Assembly: GCF_029688865.1 (NCBI RefSeq)
Contig: NZ_JARUKV010000036.1
Span: 1 to 36,902 of the forward strand
Direction of reading: 5' to 3'
Source: Natronococcus sp. A-GB7
Lineage (GTDB): Archaea; Halobacteriota; Halobacteria; Halobacteriales; Natrialbaceae
Length of the DNA: 36,902 bases
In this document: one piece after another, positions 1-7,594 of the stretch
Position numbering within the stretch: the stretch's first letter is position 1
How the letters are laid out: each line of letters starts with the position of its first letter
The notes under the pieces: model-generated
Seen by the model: only the letters and a program-made list of their open reading frames with translations
The model's database searches: none
Told to the model about the DNA's origin: nothing
Translations under genes and position numbers: made by a program

Positions 1-243
1 GCCGACGCGGCTCTTCTCGTCTTTCTCGGCGGCGTCGAACGCTCGCCACTCGGGGCCGCGGTCGATCTCGTCTTCCTCGACGACGAGTCCGCAGTCCTGA
101 CACACCGTCTCGGCGTGCTCGGTGTCGGAAATGAGCCGGCCGTTACACTCCGGACACTGCTCCTTTTCGCCCTGTTCGGTCCGGGTCTCCTCCTCGGTCG
201 TTGCTTCGTCCTCTCGGGTGTAGGTTCGAATGTTGTCTGTCAT
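1..243 (-). CDS. tfb: Transcription initiation factor IIB (TFB), N-terminal part, runs off the left edge
   Basis: This archaeal general transcription factor bridges TBP on the TATA box and RNA polymerase. Only the first 81 residues are inside the window. They contain the N-terminal zinc ribbon, with CPEC at residues 30-33 and CQDC at 48-51, followed by the start of the B-reader/linker (RGPEWRAFD). The cyclin-like repeats lie beyond the edge. An acidic, Thr/Glu-rich tail of about 28 residues precedes the zinc ribbon, as is usual in haloarchaeal TFBs. ATG at 243 is the first in-frame start and fits the family. Haloarchaea carry several tfb paralogues, so which one this is cannot be told from the N-terminus. 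Two TATA-like boxes lie upstream at 329-356. Confidence 0.93.
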   Translation of the reverse strand, partial: MTDNIRTYTREDEATTEEETRTEQGEKEQCPECNGRLISDTEHAETVCQDCGLVVEEDEIDRGPEWRAFDAAEKDEKSRVG

Positions 244-328
244 AGTTGGGATGGTTACTCGGGGCTACCGGGTGGGGGTGCCAGAAGAAACCCGGCTGCC
301 TCAGTTAACATATTGTAAGACCGTAATC

Positions 329-356
329 CATATAAAGGTTTCGCCTACTTTATAAA
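329..356 (-). promoter_or_regulatory. Tandem TATA-like boxes upstream of tfb
   Basis: Read on the minus strand, this AT-rich stretch holds TTTATAAAG (about 348-356) and CTTTATATGG (about 329-338) in an otherwise GC-rich genome. Either box would give a leader of roughly 60-80 nt before the tfb ATG at 243. Two boxes suggest alternative start sites or dual control. This is inferred from composition and position only. Confidence 0.5.
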
Positions 357-421
357 CTAACCGGTGCTTCTGGTATATACGTTTCGGTTACATAGTGATT
401 GATCGTGTACGATCTCCCGAG

Positions 422-709
422 CTACTCGACGGTAAACAGGTGTCCCTCCGTCGGCACCTCGAAGAGACCGATCCGAGCGCCCGCATCGAGCCAGGCGTGG
501 CCGTACGAGAACGACGCGAGCGCGTTGACAGGGTCGTCTCGCTCGCGAAAGTGGCGACCGTCCTCGAGGTAGGACCCTGCCATCTCGTAACAGTCCTCGG
601 CGGCGTCCGCCATCGGCGTTCCGTCCGGCGGCGCGATCGACGCCGCCTCGAGCGCCTCCGCGAGCAGTTCGCCGTACCGGTCCGTCTTCTCCTCGAGATC
701 CGCGGCCAT
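422..709 (-). CDS. DUF357 domain protein
   Basis: This 95-residue acidic cytosolic protein belongs to a family found widely in Euryarchaeota and named DUF357, whose function is not established. The core is helical: an EKTDRYGELL helix near the start, then AEDCYEMAGSYLEDGRHF, then the characteristic DPVNALASFSYGHAWLDAGARIGLF segment that makes the family recognisable. I place the start at ATG 709 (MAADLEEKTD) rather than at 778, because the upstream extension is Arg-rich and not conserved in style. A TATA-like stretch (ACTTACGG on the minus strand) lies about 27 nt before 709. The gene follows tfb on the same strand with a gap of about 180 nt, and is divergent from the DUF389 gene at 807. Confidence 0.85.
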   Translation of the reverse strand: MAADLEEKTDRYGELLAEALEAASIAPPDGTPMADAAEDCYEMAGSYLEDGRHFRERDDPVNALASFSYGHAWLDAGARIGLFEVPTEGHLFTVE

Positions 710-806
710 GGTACGTTCTCGTCGCTCGAGACCGTAAGTGCGTCGTCGAGCGCGTCGCGGCCGGACAGCGGTACGCATTTGAGAGTGGACGAGAGAGTCG
801 TTCGGA

Positions 807-2102
807 ATGCGATTACTCCAGGTGCTCGTTCCCGACGAGAAGCGGGACGACGCACTTCGGGCCCTCGACGAGGAGAAACTCGACTACGTCCGAACCAGCG
901 AGTGCAGCGACGAGGTCGAGGCCGAACTCGTTACACTTCCGGTTCCGACTCAGGCCGTCGAACACGTTCTCACGTCCCTCCGTGAGGTCGGTATCGAGGA
1001 CGAGTTCATCGTCGTCTCCTCGATCGAAACCGCCCGCACCCCGGGAATCGAGGACCTGGAAGAGCGGTTCGTCAACGGACGGGAAGAGGACGACAGCATC
1101 GCCCGGGACGAGATCCGGACGAAGGCGCTGAACATGACGCCGGGTCGGGTTACCTACTACGCGATGACCCTGTTGAGCGCGGTCGTCGCGACGGCCGGCC
1201 TGCTTCTCGATTCGCCGGCGATCGTCGTCGGCTCGATGGTGATCGCCCCGCAGATCAGCGCGGCGCTGACCGGTACCGTCGGTCTCGTTCTCGACGATCG
1301 GCGGATGTTTTTCGACGGCGTCACCTCGCTGGTGATCGGTCTCGGAGTCGCCATGGTCGGCGCGTTCGCGTTCGCCTGGCTGGTCCGTGCGGGTGGACTC
1401 GTGCCCGGAATCATCGATATCACCGCTATCGGGCAGGTTCAAAACCGGATCTCCCCGGGACTGCTCGCGCTCGTCGTCGGGGTCTGTGCCGGCGCTGCGG
1501 GCGCGTTCGGCCTCGCGACGGCGATCCCCGTCTCACTGGTCGGCGTGATGATCGCCGTCGCCCTCATCCCGGCCGCCGCGGCGGTCGGTATCGGGGTCGC
1601 GTGGGGTGATACCGGCGTCGCGCTCGGCGCGTTCGTGCTGGTCGCGATCAACGCCACTTCGATCCTCCTCTCGGGGCTCGCCGTCTTCTGGTACCTCGGC
1701 TATCGGCCCGACGAGTGGACCCCCGGAACCCTCACCGGAAATCTCACTCGCGATCGCCTCGGAACGGTCGCCGTCATGATCGCTATCAGTCTGATCGTCC
1801 TGGCCGGCGCCGGGGTCGTTCTCGGTCAGCACGTCGCCTTCGAAAACGAGGTCAACGACGAGGTTCGAGCGGTGCTCGACGACGACGACTACGAGGAGCT
1901 CGAACTGGTCGAACTCGAGACCGAGTTCTACGACGGCGGTGCCGTCACCGACGAAACCGGCGTGACGGTCGCGGTCCGTCGTCCGGCGGACGCCCCCTAT
2001 CCCGATCTCGTTCCGGATCTACGGGAGTCGCTCGAGGAGCGGACCGATCACGACATCGCGATCGTCGCGGAGTTCGTCGAAGGCGCAGCTACGGACGAGT
2101 AG
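807..2102 (+). CDS. DUF389 / TIGR00341-type membrane protein
   Basis: This 431-residue integral membrane protein belongs to the DUF389 family, which is common in haloarchaea and some bacteria and has no settled function. Residues 1-100 form a soluble ferredoxin-like domain (MRLLQVLVPDEKRDDAL...), which resembles a regulatory or sensing module. A block of about six or seven hydrophobic helices spans roughly residues 115-345 and includes the family signature SPAIVVGSMVIAPQ (near 135-150), followed by Gly/Ala-rich helices. The C-terminal 90 residues are acidic and soluble. The start at 807 is supported by a TATA-like GCATTTGAG about 27 nt upstream, which implies a leaderless or nearly leaderless message. 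It is divergent from the DUF357 gene. A transport or channel role is possible but unproven. Confidence 0.85.
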   Translation: MRLLQVLVPDEKRDDALRALDEEKLDYVRTSECSDEVEAELVTLPVPTQAVEHVLTSLREVGIEDEFIVVSSIETARTPGIEDLEERFVNGREEDDSIARDEIRTKALNMTPGRVTYYAMTLLSAVVATAGLLLDSPAIVVGSMVIAPQISAALTGTVGLVLDDRRMFFDGVTSLVIGLGVAMVGAFAFAWLVRAGGLVPGIIDITAIGQVQNRISPGLLALVVGVCAGAAGAFGLATAIPVSLVGVMIAVALIPAAAAVGIGVAWGDTGVALGAFVLVAINATSILLSGLAVFWYLGYRPDEWTPGTLTGNLTRDRLGTVAVMIAISLIVLAGAGVVLGQHVAFENEVNDEVRAVLDDDDYEELELVELETEFYDGGAVTDETGVTVAVRRPADAPYPDLVPDLRESLEERTDHDIAIVAEFVEGAATDE

Positions 2103-2170
2103 ACCGGTTCTACACCGCGAACGGCGCTGAGAACGCAAGGGGTTTAGGTCCAGTTTCCTAACAACGGTGT

Positions 2171-3490
2171 ATGAGCGAGCAGCCACGCGTCGAGATCTAT
2201 ACCAAGACGCAGTGTCCCTACTGCGACAAGGCGAAGGACCTCTTCGATAGCAAGGGCATCGAGTACGAGACGTACAACGTCACCGGCGACGACGACCTGT
2301 TCGAGGAGATGGTCGAGCGCGCCGAGGGCCGCAAGACCGCACCCGAGGTCTTCATCGACGACGAGCTGATCGGCGGCTGGGACGAGACGAGTGCGCTCGA
2401 GGAAACCGGCGAACTCGACGAGAAGCTCGGGCTCGTTACTGACGGTGGCTCGGAGACCGAACACCGCAAGCTGATCATCGCCGGCACCGGGATCGCCGGC
2501 CTCACCGCGGCCATCTACGCCGGGCGGGGCGACAACCAGCCGCTGGTCATCGAGGGCGACGAGCCCGGCGGCCAGCTCACGCTGACCACCGACGTCGCCA
2601 ACTACCCCGGCTTCCCCGAGGGAATCAGCGGTCCCGACCTGGTCAACAACATGAAAGAGCAGGCCAAGCAGTTCGGCGCCGAGCTCAAAAACGGGATCAT
2701 CGAATCGGTCGACGCCGACCAGCGCCCGTTCCGCGTCGAACTCACGAACGGCGACGTCTACACGACCGACGCGCTCATCGCCGCCTCGGGCGCCAGCGCT
2801 CGCACGCTGGGCATCCCCGGCGAGGACGAGCTGATGGGCTACGGCCTCTCGACGTGTGCGACCTGTGACGGCGCGTTCTTCCGCGACGAGGACATGCTCG
2901 TCGTCGGCGGGGGCGACGCCGCCATGGAGGAAGCCACCTTCCTCACAAAGTTCGCCGACACCGTCTACATCGCCCACCGGCGCGAGGAGTTCCGCGCCGA
3001 GCAGTACTGGATCGACCGCGTCCACGAGAAGGTCGAGGAGGGCGAGATCGAGATCATGAAAAACACCGAGGTCACGGAGATCCACGGCTCCCAGGAGGAG
3101 GGCGTCGACCACGTCACCCTCGTCGAGAACGAGCAGGGTCACCCGACCGACCGCCTCGACGACCCCGAGACCAACGAGTTCGAGTTCGACGTCGGCGCCG
3201 TCTTCTTCGCCATCGGTCACACGCCGAACACGGAGTACCTCGAGGGCACCGGCGTCACGATGGACGACGAGGGCTACCTCCGCACCCAGGGCGGCGACGG
3301 CGGCGGCCAGACCGAGACCGACGTGCCCGGCATCTTCGGCGCCGGCGACGTCGTCGACTACCACTATCAGCAGGCCGTGACGGCTGCGGGGATGGGCTCG
3401 AAAGCAGCACTGGACGTCGACGAGTACCTCGAGGATCTCGAGCGCGCCGAGTCGAGCGCCGAGACCGAGGCCGCCGCAGCCGACGACTGA
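2171..3490 (+). CDS. Glutaredoxin-thioredoxin reductase fusion
   Basis: This 439-residue flavoprotein fuses two redox modules. Residues 1 to about 85 are a glutaredoxin-like domain with a CPYC dithiol at 15-18 and a TAPEVFIDD cis-Pro segment. Residues from about 98 onward are a low-molecular-weight thioredoxin reductase: FAD-binding GTGIAGLTAAIYAGR, redox pair C229-A-T-C232 followed by DG, pyridine-nucleotide-binding GGGDAAMEEA, an HRREEFRA motif typical of NADPH-using TrxR, and the second FAD motif GIFGAGDVVD. The reductase may pass electrons from NADPH through FAD and the CATC pair to the attached dithiol, so that the N-terminal domain acts as a built-in acceptor. A TATA-like GGTTTAGG lies about 25 nt before the start. 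It is convergent with the small membrane protein at 3493. Confidence 0.92.
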   Translation: MSEQPRVEIYTKTQCPYCDKAKDLFDSKGIEYETYNVTGDDDLFEEMVERAEGRKTAPEVFIDDELIGGWDETSALEETGELDEKLGLVTDGGSETEHRKLIIAGTGIAGLTAAIYAGRGDNQPLVIEGDEPGGQLTLTTDVANYPGFPEGISGPDLVNNMKEQAKQFGAELKNGIIESVDADQRPFRVELTNGDVYTTDALIAASGASARTLGIPGEDELMGYGLSTCATCDGAFFRDEDMLVVGGGDAAMEEATFLTKFADTVYIAHRREEFRAEQYWIDRVHEKVEEGEIEIMKNTEVTEIHGSQEEGVDHVTLVENEQGHPTDRLDDPETNEFEFDVGAVFFAIGHTPNTEYLEGTGVTMDDEGYLRTQGGDGGGQTETDVPGIFGAGDVVDYHYQQAVTAAGMGSKAALDVDEYLEDLERAESSAETEAAAADD

Positions 3491-3492
3491 GA

Positions 3493-3690
3493 CTAGTTCC
3501 CGTCTTCCCAGCGGCCGGCCAGTAATGCTGCGATCACGACGCCGAACGTGAGTCCCGACGACGCACCCAACAGGAGGTCGTCGAAGACGGCGACGAACCC
3601 GACGGCGATGATGACCCCGCAGGCGAGCCCGACGGCAAGCGCCTTCGCGGTCCGTTCCCGATCGGTCATCGCCTCGCCCGTTCCGCTCAT
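3493..3690 (-). CDS. Small two-helix membrane protein
   Basis: This 65-residue protein of unknown function has two predicted membrane helices (roughly residues 17-35 and 41-58) separated by a short DDLLLGASSG loop. A basic N-terminus (DRERTAK) suggests the N-terminus stays inside. Its stop lies 2 nt past the end of the convergent TrxR gene. The start at 3690 gives MSGTGEAMTDRER, and the internal ATG at 3669 (MTDRER) is an equally good alternative. No clear TATA box is visible. Short membrane proteins of this shape are very common in haloarchaea, and I cannot name a family. Confidence 0.6.
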   Translation of the reverse strand: MSGTGEAMTDRERTAKALAVGLACGVIIAVGFVAVFDDLLLGASSGLTFGVVIAALLAGRWEDGN

Positions 3691-3870
3691 TACCGGACGT
3701 GGGTTCGACGAGGGGTTGAGGCTACTGGTCGGCTCGAGGAAACGACCGTCGTCTCAGCGATAGGGAGTTCGAATTACATCGCGTTCGTCGCTCGGTCTGC
3801 GTCGGTAACAAATTACAACGGACAGTCCCTTCTCCCGGACTACTCGGGCCACGCTGCGGTGGCGCGCGCT

Positions 3871-3906
3871 GGCAATCAGTTCGAGCGACAGCGAGAACTG
3901 ATTGCC
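3871..3906. repeat. Perfect 12-bp inverted repeat
   Basis: GGCAATCAGTTC (3871-3882) is exactly complemented by GAACTGATTGCC (3895-3906), with a 12-nt spacer. It could fold into a hairpin in RNA from either strand or serve as a protein-binding site. It lies in the middle of a 510-base gene-free interval, not next to a start codon, so an operator role is less obvious. Confidence 0.85.
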
Positions 3907-4134
3907 AACGTTGCGTGAGGGATGAACGAGGGAACGGAGTGACCGAGAGAATCGGCTGGGGAGGGCGTGGAAATCCCGCGTGTCCAGAAGTAGCAGAACG
4001 CTGTTTTCACTCACAGTACTACACAAGCCAACACGTCCGTATCTTCGTCTACCAAGTTAGAGTCACGGCTCTACTACGCGTTGGTGGCCAGAATCAGCAA
4101 CTCCCGAGGAACGTCGCCACTTCGGGGTATGACG

Positions 4135-4187
4135 GTTTTCAAAAAAGGCGGAATGTCGCGAATCGCAAGGACCGGACGGAGTCCGGT
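4135..4187 (-). terminator. Probable terminator of the S-layer gene
   Basis: Just past the S-layer stop, ACCGGAC (4171-4177) and GTCCGGT (4181-4187) can form a 7-bp hairpin with a 3-nt loop. About 25 nt further downstream on the minus strand is a T-rich tract (CCTTTTTTGAAAA, from A-runs at about 4137-4146 of the plus strand). U-tracts are the main archaeal termination signal, and the hairpin may add stability to the 3' end of an abundant transcript. Confidence 0.55.
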
Positions 4188-4199
4188 AGTTAGTCGGCG

Positions 4200-6656
4200 T
4201 TAGTTCTGACGGCGGAGCGCGAGCATCGCGGCGCCGAGCAGTGCGACGATGGCGACGGCGACACCGAAGCCGGGCACGGTCTCGTCGTCGTCAGCGGAGC
4301 TGTCGTCAGCACCGTTGGCGTCGTCACCGTTGGCACCGTTCTCGCCGTTCTCACCGTTGGCACCGTTCTCGCCGTTCTCACCGTTGGCACCGTTCTCGCC
4401 GTTCTCACCGTTTGCCTTCTCCTTGTCGCCGACAGTCAGCGTACCGGAGTCGCTGTCGTCGCCGGTCTCAACGGACCAGTCGATCTCAGCTTCCTCGCTG
4501 GTGTCGAAGTCGAAGGACTCGGTCACGGAGTCACCGGCGTCGAGCTCGAGCTCCTCGGTGTACTCCTCGTCACCGACGGTGGCCTCGAGCGTCGCGTTGC
4601 CGGCCTCGTCGTTGTTGTTCACGACGGTCACGTCGAGGCTGGCGTCGTCGTCGACGTTAACCTCGGACGGAGCGTCGGCGTCAATCTTGAAGCCGTCCTT
4701 CTTGTCGGTGTCGTCGTCAGCGGAGACGAAGACACCCTCGGCCTCGTGTTCAGGCTCCTCGCCAGCGGTCACGCGGAGGGTTCGGATCTCGTCACCTTCC
4801 TCGTGCTCGCTGAGGTCGAAGGTCGTCATCAGCATACCGTCACCGTCGACCTCGGCGTCTGCCGTGTAGACCTCGGAGGTCGTGCGGAGGCGGAAGTCAC
4901 CGTCCGTGCTGGGCGCGAGGTTCGTCTCGGCGGTCAGCTCGGACTCGTTGTCAGCTTCGATCTGGAAGCGGTCGTCCTCGTCCTGGTCGCCGACGAGTTC
5001 GACGTAGGCTTCCTCGATGTTGATCTGGGCGTCAGCGGTCTCGTCGTCATCGACGTAGTCGTTGTCGTCACCGACAGTGAACGTAATGTCCCAGGTTTCG
5101 TCAACATCCATCTCGTCCTCGGTTGCGTCAACGACGACGAAGAAGCGGTTCTCGTCCTCGTCAACGATGACCTCGTCACCCTCTTCGAGGCTGAAGTCGT
5201 CAGCGCTACCGTAGCGCGGCTCGTCAGTGTCCTCGAAGGTGAGGTTCAGGTCGCCTTCGTCGGCCCACTGACCGTCATCGTCGAATGCGTAGCCGTAGAT
5301 ACCGGACGCTTCGACACCGACAACGAGGAGGTCCTCGTCAGCAACGGAGTCGGTGGAGGTCGCGGAGTCTTCGATGTCGTCGAGTTCGACGTCGTCGGCA
5401 TCGAATTCGTCACCCGCGAGGGCCCACGTGTTCATGTCGCCAGTCGATCGCTCCTCGAGGAGGAGGACCGCGGCGTCAGTTTCTTCTTCGTCGAATTCAC
5501 CCTCATCGTCCGCGATGGCCGGGATGACTTCGAGCTCGTAGTCACCGTGGAGGAGTCGCTCACCCTCGTCGAGGGTGTCGCCCTCGTCACCGTCGAGTTC
5601 CTCGGTGACGGTCACGTCCTCGACAGCCAGCTCGTCGCCTTCGTCGTCGAGAACGGTCACGACGTCGTCACCGTTGTCCTGACCCGCGAGGTACGTGTTG
5701 TACTGCACCGTCACGTTGTCCTCGTTCTCAACGCCCTCGATCTCGATGGTGGCGTTGTAGAACTCTTCCTCGTCGGTCATCTCGACGGTAAGGTCGTCGG
5801 TTCCGGAGTGCTCGATTTCGAACTCGGCGACGTCACCGACGTTCTGCTCGTAGGTGGAGTCGCTGAACTGCGCGTCAATCTCCGGTGCCTCGCCGACCGT
5901 GATCTCAGCCGTATCCTCGGCCGTCGTGTCAGCGACGTCGACCGTGAACTCGTAGTCGCCGGAGCTCTGGTCGGAGAAGTTAGCCTCGATGTCCGAGTCG
6001 ACGCCCTCGATCAGGACTTCATTGTCGTCGGCATCGAGGTCGTCCCCGAAGATTGCCTCGAGGTCGTCATCGTCGACGGACTCGTTTCCGAGTTCACCGC
6101 TCACGTAGACATCGACCTCTTCGCGGTCAGTGTCAACGATAAGGTCAGTGGTGGCTTCGTCGGAGTCGTCGTTGAGCTCGACGGAGTCGTCGTCGAACTC
6201 AACGTCGATGACGTCATCAGATGCCCAGAAGGTTGCTTCCAGGTTCGTCTCAAGCTCGTCCTCGTCGTTGAGGTACTCACCGTGGACGTAAACGTGGTAC
6301 GCGTCACCGTCCTCGAGGTCGTCCGTCTCGAAGGTGACAACGTCGACGTTCTCACCATCGACCTCGATCGTTTCGACGCTCGAGGTGTCGACGGTGTCGC
6401 CGTCACTGTCCGCGAATCCTTCGCGGATCTCGGCGCCGTCGGCGTCATCGAAGCCGCCGATAGCTATCTCTTGACCGACCAGGACGCCCTCTTCGCTGAG
6501 TTCGTCAAGGTCTTCGTAATACTCATCAAAGTCATCGGTGTCCTCAGCAGCCGCCCCGCCCGCAAACGCTGCGGACATGGCGAATACGGAGAGGACCATC
6601 AGCGCGGCCAGGAACACTGCACGTCCCTTTTCGCGGAATGAAGTTTCGCTTGTCAT
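4200..6656 (-). CDS. csg: Major cell-surface (S-layer) glycoprotein
   Basis: This 818-residue, extremely acidic secreted protein should form the cell's S-layer lattice. Residues 1 to about 35 match the haloarchaeal surface-glycoprotein signal peptide (FREKGRAVFLAALMVLS...AGGAAA). The mature part is a series of Asp/Glu-rich beta-domains. At least seven N-glycosylation sequons are visible (NES, NFS, NAT, NVT, NLT, NES, NAT). The C-terminus has a PGF-CTERM archaeosortase signal: VPGFG, a hydrophobic helix, then RRQN, so the protein is probably cleaved and lipid-anchored. Before it lies a linker of three exact GENGENGAN-type units encoded by 27-nt repeats, in place of the Thr-rich O-glycosylated linker of well-studied S-layer proteins. 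I chose ATG 6656 because the upstream extension would bury the signal peptide. It resembles TIGR04216-type glycoproteins, and the symbol is by analogy. Confidence 0.93.
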   Translation of the reverse strand: MTSETSFREKGRAVFLAALMVLSVFAMSAAFAGGAAAEDTDDFDEYYEDLDELSEEGVLVGQEIAIGGFDDADGAEIREGFADSDGDTVDTSSVETIEVDGENVDVVTFETDDLEDGDAYHVYVHGEYLNDEDELETNLEATFWASDDVIDVEFDDDSVELNDDSDEATTDLIVDTDREEVDVYVSGELGNESVDDDDLEAIFGDDLDADDNEVLIEGVDSDIEANFSDQSSGDYEFTVDVADTTAEDTAEITVGEAPEIDAQFSDSTYEQNVGDVAEFEIEHSGTDDLTVEMTDEEEFYNATIEIEGVENEDNVTVQYNTYLAGQDNGDDVVTVLDDEGDELAVEDVTVTEELDGDEGDTLDEGERLLHGDYELEVIPAIADDEGEFDEEETDAAVLLLEERSTGDMNTWALAGDEFDADDVELDDIEDSATSTDSVADEDLLVVGVEASGIYGYAFDDDGQWADEGDLNLTFEDTDEPRYGSADDFSLEEGDEVIVDEDENRFFVVVDATEDEMDVDETWDITFTVGDDNDYVDDDETADAQINIEEAYVELVGDQDEDDRFQIEADNESELTAETNLAPSTDGDFRLRTTSEVYTADAEVDGDGMLMTTFDLSEHEEGDEIRTLRVTAGEEPEHEAEGVFVSADDDTDKKDGFKIDADAPSEVNVDDDASLDVTVVNNNDEAGNATLEATVGDEEYTEELELDAGDSVTESFDFDTSEEAEIDWSVETGDDSDSGTLTVGDKEKANGENGENGANGENGENGANGENGENGANGDDANGADDSSADDDETVPGFGVAVAIVALLGAAMLALRRQN
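4326..4406 (-). repeat. Three perfect 27-bp tandem repeats inside the S-layer gene
   Basis: Three identical 27-bp units (4326-4352, 4353-4379, 4380-4406) are followed by a degenerate partial unit to about 4415. They are in frame and encode the nine-residue Gly/Glu/Asn/Ala linker unit near the C-terminus. Perfect identity at the DNA level indicates recent expansion by slippage or unequal recombination, so copy number may vary between strains. Confidence 0.95.
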
Positions 6657-6802
6657 TTGTTGTCTTGTTGGTTGGTTTGCGTGCGATCGAGCGGAGAGCG
6701 AGTCAACCATCAGCGGTGTCGCAGCCGACTCGCCCCGGGTAGGGGTAATCGCCTCTTTTGGCAACTGTGTAATAAGCTTTCTGAACAAACTCTCCGCTTT
6801 CT

Positions 6803-6810
6803 AATATATT
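6803..6810 (-). promoter_or_regulatory. Likely TATA box of the S-layer gene
   Basis: The minus strand reads AATATATT after a purine-rich BRE-like stretch (CGGAATCG). Transcription would start about 25 nt downstream, near 6780, leaving a leader of roughly 120 nt before ATG 6656. Most other genes here look leaderless, so this 5' UTR stands out. A second candidate near 6940 would give a leader of about 250 nt. Confidence 0.5.
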
Positions 6811-7059
6811 CGATTCCGTTCGACAGCTGTAGCTGGAGCTGTTTTAGCGCTCTTCGGGTATCTCATAGCACTATACTGTAAACTACCGATTAGCTGATCC
6901 TACGTCTCTGGCGTACGTATTTCTTAGTTATGAGTATAAATTAGATGTAACTCGAAGTCGCTATTGGAGTTAGCTCGACAACGGTATCAATCACAGAAAA
7001 CGCCCTCGAGCCACCTCCTCGAGAACACCGAACAACCACAACGAAACCGCGCTAGAACG

Positions 7060-7085
7060 ACGTGAAAAACCACGCGCGAAAAGAG
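7060..7085 (-). terminator. U-tract terminator after the DUF457-type gene
   Basis: Downstream of the stop at 7100 the minus strand carries TTTT (from 7079-7082) and TTTTT (from 7065-7069) in a GC-rich setting. This is typical of archaeal U-tract termination and would close the three-gene operon 8947-7100. Confidence 0.45.
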
Positions 7086-7099
7086 CCGACCGCCGACGT

Positions 7100-7594
7100 C
7101 TACCCTCGAGTCCCTCGATACCGATGCAATGCCCACACCGCGACGGACGCGAGCCCCGCAACCAGCGCGGGCCAGCGGTCGCTGCTCAGGTAGAGCCCGC
7201 CCGCGGGCGGGCGGTAGTCCAGCAGGGGCCAGAAGACGGCGTAGGCCTGCCCCGACGGCGTGATGAGCGCGACGTCCAGGACGTGGTGGGAGGCGGCGCC
7301 GAGCAGAAACAGCGCGAACGCCTGGCGGCGGTACTCGGGCGCGAGCAGCAACGCCGTCAGCAGGCCGAGCAGGATCGTCCCCCCGAGGGTGTGCAGCGGC
7401 GCCCAGGAGAACGGAATCCCGAGGAGGTACTGCATCAGGCCGTCGGGCAGAAAGATCTCGGCCTTAACGAAGTCGGGCGCGAGCGCGCCGACCATAACGA
7501 TCGTGACGTGGGCGGGACCCATCCAGTCGTAGCGGAAGGCGAGCACCATCCCCAGCACGTAGCCCGCCAGCACGTGGGTGAGGACGTCAGCCAC
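7100..7594 (-). CDS. DUF457/YdjM-type membrane-bound metal-dependent hydrolase
   Basis: This 164-residue membrane protein resembles the YdjM/DUF457 family of predicted inner-membrane metal-dependent hydrolases. The early conserved His in VLTHVLAGYVLG, the PDFVKAE segment, and the SHHVLD motif preceded by a membrane helix are the family-like features. About four hydrophobic segments are present. I place the start at GTG 7594, which overlaps the stop of the upstream gene (GTGGCTGA, 7587-7594) and begins just before ADVLTHVLAGY. The longer in-frame alternative starts in Arg/Pro-rich sequence that overlaps the neighbour. It is the last gene of a three-gene operon with the OB-fold and PAP2 genes. 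The substrate is unknown. Confidence 0.78.
   Translation of the reverse strand: MADVLTHVLAGYVLGMVLAFRYDWMGPAHVTIVMVGALAPDFVKAEIFLPDGLMQYLLGIPFSWAPLHTLGGTILLGLLTALLLAPEYRRQAFALFLLGAASHHVLDVALITPSGQAYAVFWPLLDYRPPAGGLYLSSDRWPALVAGLASVAVWALHRYRGTRG

Larger units (their letters stand above)
3691..4199. other. Gene-free interval of about 510 bases with inverted repeats
   Basis: I see no convincing coding region here. Short open frames on both strands have atypical, Arg/Ser/Cys-rich translations. It contains a perfect 12-bp inverted repeat (3871-3906), a terminator-like region for the S-layer gene (4135-4187), and a purine-rich stretch at about 3910-3975 whose style (GAATCGGCTGGGGAGGG) recalls dispersed intergenic sequence in other haloarchaeal genomes. 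That resemblance is from memory and is not verified. Confidence 0.6.
6657..7099. other. AT-rich intergenic region upstream of the S-layer gene
   Basis: There is no convincing gene in these 443 bases. The part from 6780 to 6990 is strikingly AT-rich against the genome background and holds several TATA-like stretches (AATATATT near 6803-6810, ATAAATTAG near 6935-6945). The part from 7040 to 7085 carries T-tracts on the minus strand that would end the upstream three-gene operon. The layout fits a strong, complex S-layer promoter region. Confidence 0.6.

Noticed and set aside
3754-4193. Two overlapping small frames on opposite strands (about 90 codons each)
   Set aside because: Neither has a family resemblance, a promoter or typical acidic haloarchaeal composition. 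They span the inverted repeat and terminator region.
4326-4415. Short direct repeats considered as a CRISPR array
   Set aside because: The 27-nt units are contiguous with no spacers, and they are in frame within the S-layer gene.
4746-6641. Plus-strand open frame of 631 codons antisense to the S-layer gene
   Set aside because: It is Val/Asp/Glu-rich because it mirrors the acidic S-layer codons. It has no start context or family resemblance.
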